From Chromera velia (Eukaryota; Sar; Chromeraceae): a stretch of 15,743 nucleotides of DNA. Numbering within the stretch: the first letter of the stretch is position 1; each line of letters starts with the position of its first letter. Positions 1 to 8,454 of the stretch are shown one piece after another. The notes beneath the pieces were generated by a model. That model saw only the letters and a program-made list of their open reading frames with translations. It made no database searches and was not told the DNA's origin. The translations under genes and the position numbers were made by a program. Where the stretch lies: the NCBI GenBank assembly GCA_018398765.1, contig JAHBMJ010002801.1, positions 1-15,743 on the forward strand, read 5' to 3'.

Positions 1-3
<3 letters not shown>

Positions 4-33
<30 letters not shown>
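4..33. repeat. (TA)n microsatellite
   Basis: An uninterrupted run of alternating T and A lies at the left edge, just outside the left end of the TIR element that begins near 47. It is simple low-complexity DNA and I see no gene in it. Confidence 0.95.
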
Positions 34-34
<1 letters not shown>

Positions 35-46
35 TGTATAATACAA

Positions 47-918
47 GGTTGTAACATAGGGGTGTAAAATCTCTTTTAGACAGGGGGGGGGGACCCCGTC
101 GGCGGGGCAGGTAGGAGCCTGCCCGACGGGGGGGCCCCGTCCTTCGGATGGGGCTGCAGAGCGCGAACGGGGGGGGGGGACCCGTCGGATCGAACGGGGG
201 AGGGGGGGGTGCGCGGAGTTCGTGCGCGCGATCAAAATTAATTTTTCAAGTCTGTCACTGAATGATTTACCTGCCCCGCCATGCCCCGCCTTCTGTGAAC
301 AGTCGCTTTCTTGTATGGTTGTTCTGTTTTCTCTTGCCTTACACTGCTGCTGACTGTGATGCCCTCACACTGCTCACTGCTGCTGATTCTACTGCTCAAG
401 CCCAAACCCTATTGAGATCGCTGATCCGTTGCCGACCACCAAGAATTTTGGTTGCCTTTCTGCAGGCGCACAACGACTGCCTTGATATATAAGGGCACAT
501 CGATTACCTAATATCTATATCACAAGTGTTTCTGCCTCTGCCATTCTTTGTTTGATGACAAATTAGAAAAAATTAGAAGCTGATTAATGACACCTCATGA
601 CGGAGTTGAATTCAATTGATGCTGAAGTTAATTTTATTTAAGTTACAAAATGTTACAAAAAGATTTTAGCTAGAATTTCAGAAGTTTAAGTATGTTTTGA
701 GTTAGAGTTGAGAATAGTTTAGGCTTCATGAAGGTCATCATCTAGGTTATCTTCACGACCTAGCACTTTTTCTCACCTAGAGCTCTCCGAACGGGGGGGT
801 CTCCGTTCATAGGGGTCTGATCTCCCTAGAGCTCGAACGGGGGGGACCCCGTCGGATCTGGAGTCCTAAGAGCTCGAACGCACCCCCCCCCCTATTCTTA
901 TACCCCTATGTTGTAACC
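47..918. mobile_element. Non-autonomous DNA transposon (MITE-like) with TIRs and G-runs
   Basis: The left end (47-67) and the reverse complement of the right end (898-918) match at 18 of 21 positions, sharing the core AACATAGGGGT. Both ends then carry a run of ten G on the same relative strand: G at 83-92, and C at 883-892 on the right. The interior repeats a short palindromic module of the form CGAACGGGG...CCCCGTCGGATC near 163-200, 788-810 and 832-857. An open frame at 262-492 has no recognisable domain and I do not call it a gene. No transposase is present, so the element would depend on one supplied elsewhere. I cannot identify a clear target-site duplication, so the superfamily is unknown. 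Confidence 0.6.
94..134. repeat. GC-rich hairpin inside the G-run element
   Basis: A perfect 7-bp stem (GGGCAGG 105-111 with CCTGCCC 118-124) closes a 6-nt loop. After a 4-nt bulge it is extended by CGTC (97-100) pairing with GACG (125-128), and then by C-run/G-run pairing. Such hairpins are common inside MITEs. No function is assigned. Confidence 0.6.
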
Positions 919-920
919 CC

Positions 921-996
921 GGTTGTTAAGTACCGTGCCTTTCAGTACTTCGGTACTTTAACGGGGGCCAGTTCCGTTTTTTGGTACTTACAAACC
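921..996. repeat. Palindromic 76-bp unit with nested hairpin
   Basis: The outer arms are GGTTGTTAAGTACC (921-934) and GGTACTTACAAACC (983-996), which pair at 12 of 14 positions. A nested perfect 8-bp stem, AAGTACCG (928-935) with CGGTACTT (951-958), offers an alternative fold. The unit starts 2 bp beyond the right end of the 47-918 element and begins with the same GGTT. It could be a small foldback element, or an extension of the larger element. Confidence 0.5.
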
Positions 997-1082
997 TCGG
1001 AACGAACTTAACATAACTGTTATATATCAATTGAAAGTAATATTTCACACGAGATTTTACACTGAAAATTAGCGTGAAATTA

Positions 1083-1326
1083 CTAGGCAACGCACAGTGG
1101 TAAAAAAAAAAAAAAAAAGAATAGACATATCAAAATTTTTTTTTTCTTTTTTTTTTTTTTTAGTCTGGTGGTCAAAGGTCCAAGCAAACTTAGCAAAGGT
1201 AGGTTTTTTAGTTAGATGTGTTTTTGTTATATGTTTGGCACTTCCAATAAAATAATAGAAAAAAAAAAAAGATTAGGCTTCTCCAGATTTGTTTTTTCTT
1301 TTTTTTTATCACTGTGCGTCGCCTAG
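1083..1326. mobile_element. hAT-like MITE with 8-bp target-site duplication
   Basis: The left terminus starts CTAGGCAACGCACAGTGGTA followed by an A-run. The reverse complement of the right terminus starts CTAGGCGACGCACAGTGATA followed by an A-run, so there are only two mismatches in the first 20 bases. The element is flanked by a perfect 8-bp direct repeat, TGAAATTA, at 1075-1082 and 1327-1334. An 8-bp duplication is characteristic of hAT-superfamily transposition. The 244-bp length and AT-rich interior without an ORF mark it as non-autonomous. The low divergence between the TIRs suggests a fairly recent insertion. The superfamily call rests on duplication length, because the TIR start does not fit the usual hAT terminal consensus well. 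Confidence 0.8.
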
Positions 1327-1534
1327 TGAAATTATAAACATTTATTCATTAAATTGAAATGGTTATTACATTGGTTAAAGCTGAGGAGCCGACCTTTACA
1401 CATATACTCCTTTGGGTCCTTTCTACAGTAGGTTTGAATATATCTTTGAGCTAAATCTTTGAGATTCAAAAATCTGTGTTTCTTGTATATTTGGGCACTT
1501 GAAATGAAAGAATAATAATAAAAATAATAATGGG

Positions 1535-1828
1535 CAAGGTGGGCTACCTGTTGGTTGCTCTGATAGAAAGCTGTGCACCTATGAAGCCTGCTGCCAGTGT
1601 GTAGATAATTTTATTCATCGACTCTGTGTCTGCCCCCAATAGACTGCCGAACAAGGCTTTTTACAGTGGTTAGCATTAATTCAATCAGACCGCTTCACTC
1701 GTTATGACTCACCCTTTGCATCCGCCTCCTTTTCTGATCTGGGGGTTCGCAAGTTCATCACATTGCTCTTGCGCTCTCAACCCTCTCTCCTCTTTATGAT
1801 TTCTCGTCATATTGTAGTAAATGATTGA
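1535..1828 (+). pseudogene. Decayed LINE C-terminal fragment (zinc-motif end of a reverse transcriptase polyprotein)
   Basis: One reading frame from about 1535 encodes a Cys/His pattern typical of the region after the reverse transcriptase domain in non-LTR retrotransposons: KLCTYEACCQC, then VDNFIHRLCVCPQ, then a TAG stop at 1640-1642 where related proteins usually have Tyr (CPxY). The same frame then stays open for 61 codons to a TGA at 1826-1828, with a leucine-rich stretch containing VRKFITLLL. An AATC-type tetranucleotide tail follows at 1939-1963, as expected at a LINE 3' end. The upstream reverse transcriptase is missing, so this is a 5'-truncated, stop-containing copy. The hAT-like MITE lies just upstream. 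The identification is by motif pattern only and the exact ends are uncertain. Confidence 0.55.
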
Positions 1829-1938
1829 TTAGATTAAGTTCGAATAACTGTCGTCCACTTAGCGTGCAGCTGGCATAATTGAACAGACCCATGCATGTAT
1901 GCGCCGCCCGGGAGTTCTAACTCCACCTAGGGTTTGGC

Positions 1939-1963
1939 ATCAATCAATCAATCAATCAATCAA
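1939..1963 (+). repeat. (ATCA)n tract, probable LINE 3' tail
   Basis: About six tandem copies of the tetranucleotide ATCA follow the LINE remnant by about 110 bp. Many non-LTR elements end in short tandem repeats rather than poly(A), so I read this as the likely 3' terminus. It could also be an independent microsatellite. Confidence 0.6.
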
Positions 1964-2066
1964 AGAATCGATCGAGGTATCATTTTTTTTTCTGTGTGCG
2001 ATCGACGCTGATAATGTTGAATCAACTTTAATGAACTTTTGTTTCTTCAGTCTGCAACATTTTTGA

Positions 2067-2072
2067 TTTATT
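2067..2072 (-). terminator. Polyadenylation signal for the minus-strand gene
   Basis: The minus strand reads AATAAA 28 nt downstream of the TGA stop at 2100-2102. That short distance fits a compact 3' UTR. It is a canonical hexamer, but the call rests on position only. Confidence 0.5.
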
Positions 2073-2099
2073 CATCCCATGTTTTCAAAGCTGTAACGC

Positions 2100-3737
2100 T
2101 CAACACCAGAGACTGTAGCCGGGTACAAAGTTTTTTATGTCCACCCGGCTTTCTTCTCCAGTCTCGACGCTGACATTCTGCTGTGCAGTAGATAGCAAGC
2201 TCACAGCCTGAACACAGGCTTTATGGCTATATGTCGGCACTGCTTTTCCGCACATTCTGCACGGAAGGGGGTTCTCTTGCCTCTTCTGCTCTTTTGAAGG
2301 GAGAAACGTCTTTGTCTTTGAAGTTTTGTCAACTGCGCATACCGCTTCGGTGGGGAGTGAACAAGCCGTGTCAAAAGTGGTAGACAGACTCTGAACTGGA
2401 AGGCCTTTTAAATCAACTGACGGAAACCTCTTCCTCCAGGCGTCGTACACGCCAGTCGACAAGATCGGGGTGTCGGGCCCGTCGGTCGCATTTGCCTCCA
2501 GCCATGCCATAAAGACGTAGAAGAATGGAGACCTCTGCCCCCCTACTGCACGTCTCAAGAATTTATGAGACATACGCAGATGTGTCAAAACACAAGACAT
2601 ACGCGCGTTCACATGTTCTGCAACCGCCGGATTGCAGAGCGTGAATCGAATAATTTCCACCCGAAAGTCACAGCCTTTGTCGCACTCTGCCGGATCGGTT
2701 TCAAAAGAGCAGCTGGACGCGCATTCTTCTGCAAGCGGTTGCAGTGCTGCGACAAGACCCTCAGGACCCTCCCTGCATTTCATTTTCTCTTCCGTTTCTT
2801 TGTCTTCCGGAAAATCAAAAAGCGCACTGAAGAACAACCGTAACACATCAGGGTTGGTTTCCGAGTCGCTCAGCGCGTTCTCTCGTGCGTGCCTGTACTG
2901 ATCTTTCAGGGCAATCGATTTGAGCACCCCAAGTCCGCACTTAAAGTATCCAGCCAGACTCATGCGGGATTGGTCGAGCCAGGTAACTGCACGCACAAGA
3001 TGGGTGATGTCAATGGGTCCGTCCCCCCCCTCAACTCCTGTTGGGTTGCACCGGTTTAGGGATTTGACTCTCCCCTCAGCAATGCCATACGGAAGCTCAG
3101 GGCTCGGACCCCCATTCAGATCTGCAACTAGATCCATCAAAATGCCGATCACATTCTCCAATTCCTTACCCTTGGAGGTTGTTCCCTCCCTTATTGGTCT
3201 GAATTTGGTGACTATTGCTTTGAGGGCCTTCAAGAAGAGGGGGCTCTTCCAAAGAAGCATTCGAAGCCGCTCGTTGCCTGCCAGGTTGTAGTGGACAAGG
3301 CAACTAAGCAGTATGCCTCCGGAGAGGCACAGAATACGCAGGGATGCGTTCTGTTCGGAGTCGGGCTTGTCCATAAAGGGGTCAAAGAACGGATTGGGGG
3401 AATAGACGGACCACCAGGTGAACAGCTCGAGGGCCATTCGGAAGAGACCCTTGACCGAGAGCAACTGGTCGAGGATCGGGACCGACCCCAAAACAGCAGA
3501 CAGACTCTCGTGATCGAGTTCGCCTGTGGCAGTGTGCAACGTTAGCGCGGCTTCCCTCAACTGAGCACACGACTTCTCGAAGAAGGAAAATGAGACGGGG
3601 CGTTCTATCAATGTCCCCATCAATCTTTCATTGAAGGATTTCTGCTTCAAAACCTCTACAACCGCCGTGCGTACAGACGCGAGCTTTGCCTGCACCAACA
3701 TCCCTTCTGGGATGGCCTTCTGTATCGTGTCTTCCAT
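2100..3737 (-). CDS. Hypothetical protein, 545 aa, with C-terminal Cys/His cluster
   Basis: I do not recognise this protein. The frame is open without interruption and ends in TGA. The first in-frame ATG is at 3737 (MEDTIQKA). The frame also extends upstream to about 3836 without an ATG, but that part ends in GATTTCAG just before the start codon and looks like an intron in the 5' UTR. The protein is mostly predicted helical, with leucine-rich segments in the first half (LSGGILLSCLVHYNLAG). An acidic, Cys-containing middle follows (CASSCSFETDPAECDKGCDF). Near the C-terminus is a possible zinc-binding motif, C493-x2-C496-x8-H505-x2-C508. There is no signal peptide at the chosen start and no clear membrane segment. 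A faint similarity in style to Ufd2-type helical cores (xxNPxxxxHVNARMSxVL) is too weak to name it. It has one coding exon, while its divergent neighbour has many, and the two genes probably share a promoter region. Confidence 0.75.
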   Translation of the reverse strand: MEDTIQKAIPEGMLVQAKLASVRTAVVEVLKQKSFNERLMGTLIERPVSFSFFEKSCAQLREAALTLHTATGELDHESLSAVLGSVPILDQLLSVKGLFRMALELFTWWSVYSPNPFFDPFMDKPDSEQNASLRILCLSGGILLSCLVHYNLAGNERLRMLLWKSPLFLKALKAIVTKFRPIREGTTSKGKELENVIGILMDLVADLNGGPSPELPYGIAEGRVKSLNRCNPTGVEGGDGPIDITHLVRAVTWLDQSRMSLAGYFKCGLGVLKSIALKDQYRHARENALSDSETNPDVLRLFFSALFDFPEDKETEEKMKCREGPEGLVAALQPLAEECASSCSFETDPAECDKGCDFRVEIIRFTLCNPAVAEHVNARMSCVLTHLRMSHKFLRRAVGGQRSPFFYVFMAWLEANATDGPDTPILSTGVYDAWRKRFPSVDLKGLPVQSLSTTFDTACSLPTEAVCAVDKTSKTKTFLPSKEQKRQENPLPCRMCGKAVPTYSHKACVQAVSLLSTAQQNVSVETGEESRVDIKNFVPGYSLWC

Positions 3738-3742
3738 CCCCC

Positions 3743-3828
3743 CTGAAATCAAAAAAGAGATGGATCTCCGAACAGAAGCTATAGGGGAAAAAGCTTCTCG
3801 AAGACACAGAACGGCCTTCTGTCCAAAC
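3743..3828 (-). other. Possible 5' UTR intron of the minus-strand gene
   Basis: On the minus strand a donor-like TTCAG/GTTTGG at 3828 and an acceptor TTTTTTGATTTCAG ending at 3743 bound an 86-nt segment. Removing it would place the ATG at 3737 five nucleotides into the next exon. If it is not spliced, translation would need a non-ATG start to use the arginine-containing upstream extension, which reads like a presequence. The splice reading is my preference, but transcript data would decide. Confidence 0.45.
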
Positions 3829-3988
3829 CTGAACAAATCGGCTCTGTCAGTGTCTGTTTCTGATTAAGCGGAGAAATCTACAGTACCCCCTGCAAGGAAG
3901 TATTCCATATATACAAACAATCGACGGCCTTTCTTGAATCGATCTTTGCACTATATATATAGCTGATCGAGTTATTTTCATTTGAATG

Positions 3989-4037
3989 TGCATGCATGAA
4001 TGCACTAGCTCAAAAAAAAAAAATCTTCATGCATGCA
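3989..4037. promoter_or_regulatory. Two TGCATGCA octamers (ApiAP2-type sites)
   Basis: Perfect palindromic octamers occur at 3989-3996 and 4030-4037, with start points 41 bp apart and an A-rich run between them. Because the motif is palindromic it reads the same toward either gene. Its occurrence in an intergenic region flanked by divergent starts favours a regulatory role, but purine/pyrimidine alternation in this region could also produce it by chance. Confidence 0.45.
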
Positions 4038-4065
4038 ACCAAATTCGTACACGCGCACAAGTTTT

Positions 4066-4091
4066 TTCGCGCGCGCGCATTCGCGCGCGAA
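4066..4091. repeat. CG-rich inverted repeat (10-bp arms, 6-nt loop)
   Basis: TTCGCGCGCG (4066-4075) pairs perfectly with CGCGCGCGAA (4082-4091). The alternating CG tract could form Z-DNA or a cruciform. It lies between the octamers and the plus-strand gene. Confidence 0.7.
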
Positions 4092-4167
4092 GCCGCCGGG
4101 GCTATATAGGTGCTTGGTCACTGACACGCAGGTACGTACATGCAGCTCATGCTTATATATATGCTGC

Positions 4168-4188
4168 TATATATATATATATATATAT
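4168..4188. repeat. (TA)n microsatellite upstream of the plus-strand gene
   Basis: A pure TA run starts 167 bp before the ATG at 4335. It may contribute an easily melted region in the promoter. No precise TATA box can be distinguished within it. Confidence 0.8.
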
Positions 4189-4334
4189 GTGGAGCCTGGA
4201 GGTTGAAGTTGCACCTCGCAAACATCAATACAGAAAGTAGATGAGGGTTGATAGAGTTTTCATTATCTCACCGTTTCTTCCTTTCATGACGTGAAGAGCA
4301 TTTGCACCGCGCGAAGATTCGGGGCAGGGCAGCA

Positions 4335-4454
4335 ATGTGTAGAAGAGTGCTGTGCAACTTGAGGTGCCGAACTTCGCTCCGATTCAGAGAAGGAATCCTT
4401 TCTTGGGAGCCTCTCAAACGTTCTTTTTCGTCCTCTGTGTCTTCTAACAGGCAA
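4335..4454 (+). other. Predicted mitochondrial targeting presequence
   Basis: The first ~40 residues contain nine Arg/Lys and only two acidic residues, with hydroxyl and hydrophobic residues interspersed ([17 protein letters not shown] at the start). They end in [10 protein letters not shown], which fits an Arg-containing processing site. An acidic patch (NEDAES) begins directly afterwards, as is usual where the mature protein starts. The call is from composition only. Confidence 0.6.
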
Positions 4455-5191
4455 GCAAATGAAGATGCCGAATCGTCCCTTCTCTTCTACCTCAAATTGT
4501 CAAGTGAGGCCGCTCGTCTCGCCACCACCCGATACGAGACGGGACTCTTTGATCAGTGGTGCGTCAGGCTCCCGACTCTTTTTGCCAGTCGTCTTTCGCG
4601 CACTCCATCCCGAGCTTCACAGTAGGCGCTGATCAGTGACAGTGACAGGCTGAGCCGAAGTGGAGACGCGGGATGGATGGTGCCGTCTCTCTCTATGCTC
4701 CTCTGAGTACTGCCGTCTCCTTTTTTCGTTGCCGTCTCCGTCGGCAAAGAAAGGTTTTACTCGGAAGAATCTTCACAACAGCAAATCTTCTTCATGTGAT
4801 TCCGCTTTCGATCCATTCTAAAGCTTCTAGACCCTCTTTGACTTCCGTCTATGTTGCTGTCTTTGCCGCCTCGTTCGGCATCTAACTGTCTCAAGCTACT
4901 CCCCCCCGCCGCCGTTCTCTCTTGCCAACTCAGGGCCTCAATTTCTATGCGGGCTGTTGACGTTCTGGCCAGGTTGAGAGCTCTGGAGGCCCAGACAACG
5001 CGAGAGGGGGCACCAAAGAGTCCAGAGAAGGCGGTTGAAGCGGCCGCAGAGCAGCAGCACGCTCTGACCTCGGTCATCTTCGTGATGCATCACTTGGCAG
5101 AGGTCTGCTTGTCCGTCTCTTTTTTTGTTGGATTGATTGGGTTGGAAGGACAACTATAGAGGACTTTTCTGATTGCCAACGAGCTGTCTCT

Positions 5192-5232
<41 letters not shown>

Positions 5233-8200
5233 GTGTATGTGTGAGGGGTGCAGGCAGATCTGGAATTCACAGAGAGGAGGCTCTTGAAGTTGCCGAGAGC
5301 CTTCCGAGATTTTTTTGTTGAAGTTCTCGCGAACGATCTTAAGAGATGTCTTGGGCCCACAAGGTGGGTGGGTGACGTCGTCGTGGAAGTTTTAGGGGGA
5401 AAGAAAAACAGGCAGGCTTATGTCGGCAGCTGGGCACACCGGTAGACGCAGCGTTTGTGTCTCTGTCACCTTTCCTTTCCTCAAAAGTGGTTCGTGGCCT
5501 GTCGAAACACCGTCTCTCCGACCCGAATGACAAGACTGCGGTCTGCCAGCATCTTTCCCATGTATGTCCAAGCTCTCTTTCCCTCATTTCTTTCGTCCGA
5601 GACGGCGTTTCTCTTTTCTCTAAGCAGAGTGGTGAATGAGTGTGAGATCTTGGCACACATTTTTATTCCCTTCCCCGTGCAAGTCCTTTCTCTGACTCCC
5701 ATCTGACTGACTGCTGTGCAGATATGGGCGCTGCTCAAACTTTGAGGTCTCTCAGTTGTCGGGTGTGATGCTGGCAGAGGGGCTGTCTTCTCTCTCTGTC
5801 CTCTCAGACGACGAAATCTGCATTGCTGCACTCGCTCTCTCGAAATGCGGCCTCGTAGACAGAGCCGTCTCTCTGGCTTTCTTCCAGGCACTGCAGCCCT
5901 CATACAGATTTAGGTGTGTCGGTTACTGGACTGCACTACATGCAGGCTCCCTCCATTGTGAACTTTCTTTCTGAAACCCGCGTGCAGAGTTAGTTCCGCG
6001 ATCAGCTGAATTCTCTCTCCGTCCTGTCTGGTCTTCTCCTTCCTTCGTGTTCTGTTTCTGTACTCTTCTTTTGTCTTCTCTTCTTTTGTCTTCTCTGTGG
6101 CTGAAGGAATCTGTCGGCCACAAATCTGGTGAGGATCTCTCAAGCATTCCGACAATTTCGGTCAGCGACAAAACGTGAAAGAGGTCTTGACACGGTCGGG
6201 AGGGGGAGGGGGAGGGGGACGGGGACGGGGAGGGGGTGGGAGGTCGAGCGGGTTTCGTGAAAGAGGGTTCTTCAAGATGAAAACGATGGAGACAGAAAAC
6301 GGAAAGAGAGGAAACCCCACATTGTTCCTCATTTCATTTTTTTGTATTCAAGTTTTTCTTTCATGTTCCTTCCTACCCTCTTCTATCCCTTCCGTCTTTC
6401 TCTCCCTCTCACCAGCGAACCCGTTTCTCTCCTCTCCTCTTTGTGTCCCTGCATGCGTTCAGATTTCTCCACCCCGACAAGAAGATCTTTTCCGAGATTC
6501 TTTTCAGACTGTTGATGAAACGAAGAGAAGAGGTCGCACAGGCCCGACTCCTTCCAGACGCAGTCGCTGCTATCGGGGCGCTGACAAGCGTCAACCCTCC
6601 TACTTTGCGTCGGTTGGAAGTCAGTTCCTTTCATTTCGCATTGGCTGCGTGCTCTCTCCCTCTCATTCCTCTTTTCTCTTTGTGTGCGTGTGTTTGTGTG
6701 AGAGGGAGGAAGCATGACTTCGATCTGTATTTCATTCATCCGAAGGAGAGCGTCTCTCTCCCGTTCACCTCTTGAAGGAAGGTCTTTGGCCTCCCTTTCC
6801 TGTCCGCATCAGTCGTCCGTCCCCATGCTTGTCTTTGTTTGTTTGTGTGTGTGTGTGTGTGTGCCTGCAGAATCTGCTGGGCGATGCGGTGCCCTCGATG
6901 TCTGTCCCTGAGTTGACCGCCGTCCCTCTTGCATTCGCAAGGCTGGGCGTGAGCTCTGAGTCTCTCTTTCTTCTGCTTTCGAGGTCGGGAGAAAGAGTGC
7001 AAATTGCTTGAAGTTTCTCTGACCCTCTGCTGTAATTCCAATTCCAATTCACTTCCTCTCCGTCATGCCTTTCTGTCCCGACACGGGACAACTTCTTCTT
7101 CCTGTTGCAGCCACCAGCGTGTCTGTCAGGCAGGGTTTCCCCCTCCGTCCTTTCTGTGCATACGTGTTTATGTGAATGTCTGTCTATGCTTGTCTTCGCG
7201 CCCCTCCAACAGGCTCGTTTCTTTCACCCACATGTGTACGGACAAAGATCAAACCGCGCAGCTGTCAGGAAAACAGAATGAAAACGATAGAGGAGACGAG
7301 AGTGACAGGGAAAAATAAAGGTGAATTCTGTTCGCTGTCTGTTTGATTTCAGTCTTGCCATTTTCCTGTTGCAAGTCTGTATCTTTGCCTGCTTGGTCGC
7401 TTCCTGAATGAGAGATCTGCAGGACGATCTTCGCGTCTCTTCATAAGATGGCGACAAGAGACATCTCCAAAATCCTCCGCGGTCTTCTCAGGTCGAGGGT
7501 TGGACCCCCCGGTTTGTCATTTGTTTTTTGTTTGTGTTCCTTTCTTTTTCTTCGCAGCGTCGCTCATTTTGGTTTGGCCGCTCGCTCATTGTTCATTTTT
7601 TTGTTTTCAGTCGTCTTTGCTCGTCAATTCCTTGTGTTGAAAGAGAAAAAGAATTTTTTCATTTACATGAGAAAGGTGGAGCGACAACTCTCGATATCAT
7701 CAAAATTCGCCGCCCGCCCTTTTTTTTGAATTCTAGAGTACCTGTTTTTTCTCTCCTTGACTCTGCTGTCTGTTTCTTTTCCTTCCTGCAGGTGCGCGGA
7801 GCAGCGGGCTGTTTCTGTTCTCGTCCCTTCCTCTTGAGGCTGCACGAAAGAGAAGAGAAGACCCCCTGGGCAGTGGGGCGGACGGGTCGTCTCCCTTCCT
7901 TCTTGTGGAAAATTTGAGTGCCGCTTCGGCCGTGAGGCTTTTGGCTTCTCTCAGCAGACTTAGGTGAGCAAATTGAACAGATGTCCATCCGTACTTTCAG
8001 TTCTTGTCTATTAATTCGGCTCTCAGGCCTCAGACTTCCTTCCGTTTTTGTTCTCTTCTCTCCGCGCTCCTCAGGGAGACTGTTCTTCTTCCTTTCGGTG
8101 TCCTCAGATTTTGTTCTCGCCGCCCATCTCGCTGTATCCGCAAAAGGTTTTTTTCTCGCTCCCTTTGTGATTTATTTTCGTGCTGCCGGGGCCTGCGTGT

Positions 8201-8388
8201 GCGTGTATGCAGGTATGTGCATCTCGGAGACGCAGAGAGACTCTGGTCTGACCGACGTGGCCTTGCTGCTTGTGATGCCCTCGCAACACACCTCTTGACT
8301 GACCTGTTGGCCCCCAAAGCCCGCGTCTTGTCGAGTCCGCAGCTCCTCATTTGCCTCCATGCAGGTTGGTCCGTTCGACATGCAGTCG

Positions 8389-8454
<66 letters not shown>

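Larger units (their letters stand above)
3829..4334. promoter_or_regulatory. Divergent intergenic region, candidate bidirectional promoter
   Basis: The genes on either side are transcribed away from this ~500-bp stretch. It contains two perfect TGCATGCA octamers (3989-3996 and 4030-4037), a 10-bp CG-rich inverted repeat (4066-4091), short TATATA tracts near 3953-3960 and 4154-4162, and a TA microsatellite (4168-4188). No open frame in it looks coding. TGCATGCA-type motifs are bound by ApiAP2 factors in apicomplexans. Their use here is inferred. Confidence 0.5.

Noticed and set aside
262-492. 76-aa open frame inside the left TIR element
   Set aside because: It lies in repeat DNA, has no recognisable domain, and its composition follows the surrounding sequence.
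2565-3545. Plus-strand frames within the minus-strand gene
   Set aside because: They are shadows of the 545-aa gene, which is continuous over the whole region.
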